Shown here one piece after another: positions 5,480 through 10,102 of a stretch of DNA of 10,102 nucleotides. The notes under the pieces were generated by a model. The model saw only the letters and a list, made by a program, of their open reading frames with translations. It was not told where the DNA came from and did no database searches. Source of the stretch: Firmicutes bacterium UBA4049 (GTDB lineage: Bacteria > Bacillota > Desulfotomaculia > Desulfotomaculales > Nap2-2B); assembly GCA_002382755.1 (NCBI GenBank), contig DFZT01000073.1, positions 1-10,102 on the forward strand, in the 5' to 3' direction. How positions within the stretch are numbered: the first letter of the stretch is position 1; the number at the start of each line of letters is the position of its first letter. Made by a program: the position numbers and the translations under genes.

Positions 5480-6646
5480 ATGGATGCTTCCGAATTAAAG
5501 GAAATATTAGACCGGGGGGAGGACTCAAAAACCCAGTTTAAAACCGGGTTTACCCATGTGGACGGCCTTGCTTCGGAAATCTGCGCCATGGCTAATGCCG
5601 AAGGGGGAATTATTGTCGTTGGTGTGTCCGACAAGGGAGAAATAGTCGGGGTTGATAATTTAACCAGACTGAACCAGTGGGTATCTAACGCTGCTTCCCA
5701 AAAGATAGATCCTCCCGTTAGTGTCATTACCGAAAACATAAAAATAAACGAAAAACTAGTGGTAATGATCAAGATCCCGCGCGGGACAAATAAACCGTAC
5801 GCAGCCAATAAAACCGAGTTCTGGATCAAGGTGGGCGCCGACAAAAGGCGAGCCACACGGGAAGAATTAAGAAGGTTGATGCAGGCGTCACACAGTATGT
5901 ATGCTGACGAGCTAACCATTCCCGGCACGAGTTTGGCTGATTTAAAGATTAGCTACTTTAAAGATTTTTACGAAAGGGAATACGGTCTGAAACTGGAAGA
6001 AGACCCTCTTCAGTTGGAGCGGATGCTGAAAAATTTAAAGTTATTCAACAACGGTAACCTAACGTTAGCCGGGCTTTTACTTTTCGGAGACCGGCCGGAA
6101 CGGATCAGGCCTCAATTTATCGTCAAAGCAGTAACTTTTATCGGTAATGAGGTTAGCGGCAGTGAATACCTGGACAGTGAAGACATGGAAGGAACTTTTT
6201 ACGAGCAGTACAAAAACTCAATGGCCTTTTTAAAAAGAAACCTGAGGAAAGTCCAGCGGGGTAGAAATTTTAACCTGCCGGGAAAAATGGAGATTCCCGC
6301 TGTGGCCCTGGAAGAAACCGTGGTGAATGCTCTCGTTCACCGGGACTACTTTCTAAACAGCAGTAGCAGAATTTTTATTTTTGACAACCGGGTGGAAATA
6401 ATCAGTCCCGGAAAACTGCCCAATGCCGTAAATATTGAAACCATCAAACAGGGAATTCAGGTTGCCAGAAACCCCATCCTCCTTTCCTTTGCCGGCAGGT
6501 TAGGGCTTCCCTACCGGGGAATTGGTTCGGGCATCCGTAGAATTATTGCCGAATGCAAAAGGGAAGGTGTCCTTGAGCCTGAGTTTATTGAAGATAAGGC
6601 GGCGGAAACCTTTAAGGTAATCTTTTCAAGAAGCGGCCCTTCTTGA
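5480..6646 (+). CDS. AlbA_2 (Schlafen-type) and GHKL-ATPase-type putative regulator, COG2865-like
   Basis: A 388-residue protein, apparently intact. Residues about 10-130 form an AlbA_2 (PF04326, Schlafen-related) domain with the hallmark ANAEGGIIVVGVSDKGEIVG at 38-57. Residues about 270-380 form an HATPase_c_4-like (PF13749) domain with ETVVNALVHRDY (279-290), FDNRVEIISPGKLP (301-314) and RGIGSGIRRI (346-355). Proteins of this build are annotated as RecG-like or transcriptional regulators; they bind nucleic acid and probably ATP, and some lie in phage-defence islands. The 388 residues stop soon after the ATPase-like domain; many relatives add a C-terminal wHTH that is missing here. Start chosen by the AAGGAGC repeat upstream. 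It stands alone among debris, with no partner gene. Function is not established. Confidence 0.9.
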   Translation: MDASELKEILDRGEDSKTQFKTGFTHVDGLASEICAMANAEGGIIVVGVSDKGEIVGVDNLTRLNQWVSNAASQKIDPPVSVITENIKINEKLVVMIKIPRGTNKPYAANKTEFWIKVGADKRRATREELRRLMQASHSMYADELTIPGTSLADLKISYFKDFYEREYGLKLEEDPLQLERMLKNLKLFNNGNLTLAGLLLFGDRPERIRPQFIVKAVTFIGNEVSGSEYLDSEDMEGTFYEQYKNSMAFLKRNLRKVQRGRNFNLPGKMEIPAVALEETVVNALVHRDYFLNSSSRIFIFDNRVEIISPGKLPNAVNIETIKQGIQVARNPILLSFAGRLGLPYRGIGSGIRRIIAECKREGVLEPEFIEDKAAETFKVIFSRSGPS

Positions 6647-6780
6647 TAAATTGAAGATATACTTGCGTTTAGGCAGGATTAAAGTTTGAAACCGAAAGCA
6701 GGTAGCCCCTAGCATTAGAAAGGCATAACAAAATAAGCGCATGATAAGCCGCCCAAAAACAAAATATGGTATTAAGTTAT

Positions 6781-7044
6781 TTAAACCATTACAAGTGCTT
6801 CAGCATCTTGTGGCGGTAAGATGTGTTCCTCCTTAACAATAATCCCCTGAGAGCGCAGGATGGCAATGACTTGTTCGGTAGTGACCATGCGTTGCTCCGG
6901 CACTTTCTCGGATTTTTGGTACAAAGCTGCGTTGTAAGCTTCATTCTTTGAAAACATATGGTAAATTGCCGTAAGTATACGGCGTGCAATAGCGATGCGT
7001 GCTTTTTTACCTCCGCGGCGCTTTTTGAGTGACTGATATTTGCC
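6781..7044 (-). pseudogene. IS110-family transposase, C-terminal fragment
   Basis: About 88 codons ending at a stop at 6781. KYQSLKKRRGGKKARIAIAR then ILTAIYHMFSKNEAYN match the end of IS110/IS1111 transposases, followed by a variable tail with VTTEQVIAILRSQG. Upstream of about 7044 the frame stays open to 7269 but the translation, rich in Arg, Gly and Pro, no longer resembles the family. The N-terminal DEDD domain and most of the Tnp_20 domain are missing. The roughly 135 bp between this stop and the end of the AlbA_2 gene (6647-6780) could hold the element's right end; I see no clear boundary there. Confidence 0.78.
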
Positions 7045-7362
7045 TACAATCTCCGTGGGCGAAAGCTCCTGGTAGCGTTGTTTGATGCGTTCCTCGGTCA
7101 TCTCGTTGAGCCTCTGCTCTGCGGTTATCACTCCGTCGCCTCCCCCGTCGATGATCAATGATCTGCGGCCGTCGGGCTGGGACCGCGCAGTTGCCGGAGG
7201 AGCCGAGTCCCCGGTCAGAAGGGCAGTGCGCCAGTTGCGCACGAGTGGATAGACAAAGACCTCTCGCACGGTGCCCCCTTGGGAATACCGGCGGTCCCAA
7301 AATTACTCTACCACCCTGCCTTCACTTTGTTAACCCTAACCTCTTTAATCCGCTACGGCTCC
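7045..7362. other. unassigned GC-rich sequence
   Basis: About 300 bp between the IS110 fragment and the PII fragment. Both strands have open frames (minus frame with DGVITAEQRLNEMTEERIKQRYQ in segments; plus frame with [20 protein letters not shown]), but I recognise neither as a family and see no Shine-Dalgarno site. It is probably further element debris; composition differs visibly from the AT-richer DNA on both sides. Confidence 0.4.
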
Positions 7363-7644
7363 TTAGATAATATTGGCTGTCCTGGTTTAATGGTTACTGA
7401 AATTGAGGGTCATGGCAAGCAGAAGGGATTAGAACAGCAGTGGCGGGGTAAAAAATTTAAAGTAGAGCTATTGTCCAAGGTAAAAATTGAGATAGTGGTT
7501 CACGATAAAGACCTGGACAAATTTATAGAAACTATCAGCAGCGCAGCTTCTACAGGTAAAATTGGCGATGGAAAAATATTCATTTCCACGGTAGACGAGG
7601 TTATTCGAATCCGGACTGGTGAAAAAGGGGAAAACGCATTATAA
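7363..7644 (+). pseudogene. PII signalling protein (GlnB/GlnK-like), N-terminus missing
   Basis: Recognisable from [20 protein letters not shown] to the natural C-terminus. The ATP-binding B-loop ([12 protein letters not shown]) and C-loop ([12 protein letters not shown]) are intact. The T-loop reads [17 protein letters not shown]: the position of the uridylylated Tyr51 of E. coli PII is Phe, so this protein would not be modified there. About the first 18 residues, including the first beta strand (usually 'MK.I.AIIRP.KLEEVK.AL'), are absent. Upstream codons read into unrelated sequence, and the only in-frame starts (TTG 7279; ATG 7390) lack a ribosome site. No ammonium transporter gene is adjacent. 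Most likely a 5'-truncated pseudogene of a nitrogen regulator. A good terminator follows. Confidence 0.82.
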
Positions 7645-7708
7645 AAAATGACTTTTTAAAGATTAAGCCCGTACGCCTATGAACTTCTATCTCTCCCTAA
7701 TTCCATAA

Positions 7709-7756
7709 GACTGGATGCCCTGGGAAGGTAACCTCCCGGGTATGCAGTCTTTTTTT
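7709..7756 (+). terminator. strong rho-independent terminator after the PII gene
   Basis: GACTG (7709-7713) pairs with CAGTC (7745-7749). Inside, ATGCCC pairs with GGGTAT and GGGAAGG with CCTCCC (one bulged A), closed by a TAA loop. Seven T's follow directly (7750-7756). The hairpin is long and nearly continuous, 65 bp after the PII stop. Confidence 0.9.
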
Positions 7757-8540
7757 GAGGGGTGATCTTCGGGACGAGTTTAAAGGGTGACATAGTCAAG
7801 AATAAACACAAATACCTGCCGGTAAAAAACTTGCCGGGATTATTCCGCCAAAAACAGTTTATCAACGGATAACAATAGCTGCGGAAAATTAGCGATGGTA
7901 TGTATTGGACCAGGTGGCCCGGAACTAGTCGCCCCCTGGGGTGCGGCCGGTAATTGAGCGCACCGGGGTTATGGGTGAAGATTAATTACCGCGCCTTCGG
8001 CAGGATAGCCGCCCGTTTTTCTGGCAGGGCAGCCATCCTTGACTTTAACGGGCATCAGTATTATATTTAAGGAAATGGGGAAACTGTGGTAATAGGGGAT
8101 GATCTTATAGCTCCGGTGGCCAACTTTTGAACGACACAGTTTTTCCGGCAACCTGACTTCAAAGCGGGAAATAATATTATAATCTATACCTAGGTTAAGC
8201 TAATTTCTAAGTTAATTTCAGAGTATTTGGGGAAATCAGTAATTATCGGAAAAGAAAACACCCCCGCACGAACCCGGTAATTGTAGTCGCTAATCGCACC
8301 CGGCTGCTGAAGGGTTTCCTTTTAGCCGAGTCTAATTACGTTCCTGCCGGCAGCCCGGAAAGCGGGGGCGGAGGCAGTAATGGCAGCAGATGTCTGTTCG
8401 CCGGCACAACCGTTGCAGGGGTCTCACATGAAAGGATGAAATAAGAAAATGCCGGCTTCGGGAGGTGAATGAGAAATGTCCCATGGAAGTGTTTGATAGG
8501 AAATGTCCGATCAACTAATCTGGCAAAAAGGAGGATTACC
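7757..8540. other. long stretch without a recognised gene
   Basis: No open frame here matches a family I know. It holds a hairpin GGTGCG/CGCACC at about 7940-7964 and a repeated pair of words, CCGGTAATTG followed by CGCACC, at 7947-7966 and 8274-8303. There is a TATAAT at 8178-8183 with a poor CTGACT 19 nt upstream. Two short frames with ribosome sites precede the radical SAM gene (8380-8439 and 8476-8496). The final 300 bp is GC-rich and may be a structured leader of the downstream gene. No known riboswitch core was found. Confidence 0.5.
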
Positions 8541-9917
8541 ATGATAAAGAAAAAGGAAGTCAATCTGGAATTTGCCAAGAGGTATGTAGGTGAAAAAATT
8601 CTGCGTGAGTTGTTAAACTACCTGAGCAAGGACCCGGTTTCTCACATGGATCGGTTGCTGAGTCTTGGCAAGCTCTTAGCCCGCAGGGAAGAACATAAGC
8701 GAGACGTGGCTGAAGTAGAAAAAGCCATCGCCTCCAATCCGTCAGTGCGACAGCTTGCGGAAGGCTTATTGAAAGAAACCCATCCCAATGTGCTGCAACG
8801 GTTGCTCTACAACTGGTTCGTCAATTCCGCCTTGATGGGAGTTCCTCGACAGCGAAAACTATCGGAAACCTTGGGGTTCAACGTTCCGCACTTTATCTTG
8901 GTGGATCCCACCAGCGCCTGCAACTTACGGTGCGAGGGGTGTTGGGCCGGCGCCTACGCCCAGCATGATGAACTGGAATACAGCTTTCTGGACCGTCTCT
9001 GCAGTGAGGCTAAGGAACTGGGGATTTATTGGATTGTGATGTCCGGCGGCGAGCCTTTCATGTATCCGCGCCTATTCGACCTGGCTGCCAAGCATAGTGA
9101 CATGGCCTTTATGTTATATACCAACGGTACCAGAATAGACGACCAGGCAGCCGACCGGATTGTGGAGGCAGGCAACCTGTCCCCTGCTTTCAGCCTGGAG
9201 GGATGGGAAGAAAGGACCGACCGCCGGCGGGGGCCGGGAGTATTCAGCAAGGTAATCTCCGCCATGGACCGGCTGCGGGAGCGGGGAGCCGTCTTCGGTG
9301 TCTCCCTTACCGCAACCAGGGAGAACGTGGAGGAGATTATTGCCGACGATTTTGTGGATTTTCTGGTAGAAAAAGGAGCCCGGTACGGCTGGATCTTCCA
9401 CTATATTCCCATCGGCCGGAACCCGAATCCAGACCTGATGTTAACACCGGAGCAGCGTGCCCGCATGGCCGCTCGCGTGCCTGACATCCGCAAAAATAAA
9501 CCAATCATGCTGGCCGATTTTTGGAATGATGGGGAATTAACCCAAGGGTGCATCGCCGGGGGGAGACGATACTTTCACGTGACCGCCAGCGGCGCGGTGG
9601 AGCCGTGCGCCTTTGTCCACTTCTCCACCCACAACCTCAATGAACACAGCCTGGAAGATGTTTTGCGTTCGCCGCTTTTTGCTGCCTTCCAAAAGAGGCA
9701 GCCTTTCTGCGGCGATTACCTACGCCCCTGCCCTATTATCGACGTGCCCTCCGCCTTGCGGGACATCGTGGCGGAAAGCGGGGCCGGACCAACTCACAAT
9801 GGGGCTGGCAACGTGCTGGAAGAGGAAATGAGCAAATTGTTGGACCGGCGGGCGATAAACTGGGCGGCAATGGTCGCAGAAGTGCGATCCCGGCAAACTA
9901 CTGAGTCTGGCCGTTAA
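8541..9917 (+). CDS. radical SAM protein with C-terminal cysteine-rich (SPASM-like) region
   Basis: A 458-residue iron-sulfur enzyme. The radical SAM cluster motif is C127-x3-C131-x2-C134 (CNLRCEGCWAG), followed by SGGEP (168-172) for SAM binding and YTNGTRID (193-200). The C-terminal part has C337, C356 (EPCAF), C390 and C397, an arrangement like a SPASM-type auxiliary cluster. About 115 helical residues precede the core. The combination of the CWAG motif, HYIPIGRNPNPDLM and GGRRYFHVTASGAVEPC marks a widespread uncharacterised clostridial and archaeal family; the substrate is unknown. Start at 8541 is chosen for AAGGAGG (8528-8534), 6 nt upstream. An earlier in-frame ATG at 8469 has a GGAGG only 3 nt away and would add 24 atypical residues. 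No partner gene is visible within the window. Confidence 0.92.
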   Translation: MIKKKEVNLEFAKRYVGEKILRELLNYLSKDPVSHMDRLLSLGKLLARREEHKRDVAEVEKAIASNPSVRQLAEGLLKETHPNVLQRLLYNWFVNSALMGVPRQRKLSETLGFNVPHFILVDPTSACNLRCEGCWAGAYAQHDELEYSFLDRLCSEAKELGIYWIVMSGGEPFMYPRLFDLAAKHSDMAFMLYTNGTRIDDQAADRIVEAGNLSPAFSLEGWEERTDRRRGPGVFSKVISAMDRLRERGAVFGVSLTATRENVEEIIADDFVDFLVEKGARYGWIFHYIPIGRNPNPDLMLTPEQRARMAARVPDIRKNKPIMLADFWNDGELTQGCIAGGRRYFHVTASGAVEPCAFVHFSTHNLNEHSLEDVLRSPLFAAFQKRQPFCGDYLRPCPIIDVPSALRDIVAESGAGPTHNGAGNVLEEEMSKLLDRRAINWAAMVAEVRSRQTTESGR

Positions 9918-9979
9918 CCGGAAGGACCTCGTTCCGCCTGAATATTACAGTTGACTAGACACGTGGAAGGGGGTGATAA

Positions 9980-10102
9980 TTGGTAGCAACGACTAATCTA
10001 GGGGGGATATAATGCGCTGCTGATGGACTTCCTGGAAGAGGCGCTGGAAAAACGACGTAATTTTCTTCGTGAGATATTTTGGACCCGCCGAGAAAGACTA
10101 GT
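9980..10102 (+). CDS. start of an unidentified gene, frame-broken at a G6 run, cut by window edge
   Basis: TTG 9980 follows AAGGGGGTGAT (9967-9977), an almost complete match to the anti-Shine-Dalgarno, so a gene start is likely. The frame gives VATTNLGGI and stops at 10010. If the G6 tract (10001-10006) had one G fewer, the frame would continue as LGGYNALLMDFLEEAL, then EKRRNFLREIFWTRRERL, to the window edge: an amphipathic, charged, protein-like sequence. As written, translation could only restart at ATG 10023 through overlapping TAATG and TGATG stop/start signals. A sequencing error or a real frameshift are both possible. Family not recognised. Confidence 0.35.

Noticed and set aside
5113..5928. 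A single 271-codon minus-strand gene
   Set aside because: Its first half is antisense to the intact AlbA_2 gene and resembles nothing; only the last 100 codons are real, and those come from two separate fragments.
6781..7269. A single 162-codon protein
   Set aside because: Only the last about 88 codons match IS110; the first part is unrelated Arg/Gly/Pro-rich sequence without a ribosome site.
10012..10023. ATG-CGC-TGC-TGA as a selenocysteine (Cys-Sec) start
   Set aside because: No SECIS-like hairpin was seen after the TGA, and a G6 frameshift explains the region better.

Overview
The window reads as an accessory, recombination-worn region of a Gram-positive anaerobe, most likely Bacillota, class Clostridia. 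The grounds are strong Shine-Dalgarno sites (AAGGGGAGG, AAGGAGG, GGAGG), T-tailed hairpin terminators, and protein families typical of Peptococcaceae and Clostridium-type elements. No rRNA, tRNA or CRISPR array was seen.

Layout. (1) 1-850: AT-rich leader, then an intact monocistronic Dabb-domain gene (447-755) with its own terminator. (2) 850-2960: a mobile-element graveyard. A nested-hairpin leader (931-1004) is followed by a frameshifted DruA/DUF4338-like remnant, an internal slice of an IS701-type transposase, and an IS4-type transposase lacking both ends. This last piece abuts an ArdC-like antirestriction gene (minus strand) that has lost its C-terminal part. (3) 2960-4695: an AbiE toxin-antitoxin pair (AbiEi antitoxin, AbiEii nucleotidyltransferase toxin). 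Its promoter is buried in a perfect 12-bp inverted repeat, and a third copy of the half-site lies upstream in a putative divergent promoter for the ardC fragment. The toxin gene appears to have lost its C-terminus to an IS110 fragment. (4) 4680-5415: minus-strand scraps in a row: IS110 transposase, HSL-type esterase, VapC PIN toxin and another transposase. (5) 5480-6646: an intact AlbA_2/Schlafen-type and GHKL-ATPase-type gene (COG2865-like). (6) 6781-7644: another IS110 C-terminal piece on the minus strand, unassigned GC-rich sequence, and a PII signalling gene without its N-terminus, closed by a strong terminator (7709-7756). (7) 7757-9917: a long non-coding stretch, then an intact radical SAM gene (8541-9917). 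(8) 9918-10102: the start of another gene, apparently out of frame at a G6 run.

Functionally, the complete genes are Dabb, AbiEi, the AlbA_2/ATPase protein and the radical SAM protein; AbiEii is nearly complete. The rest is debris. The theme of the middle is defence and mobility: DruA-like, ArdC, AbiE, VapC, AlbA_2 and several IS families. I see no convincing new multi-gene system. The most informative structures are the AbiE operator region and the mosaic junctions.
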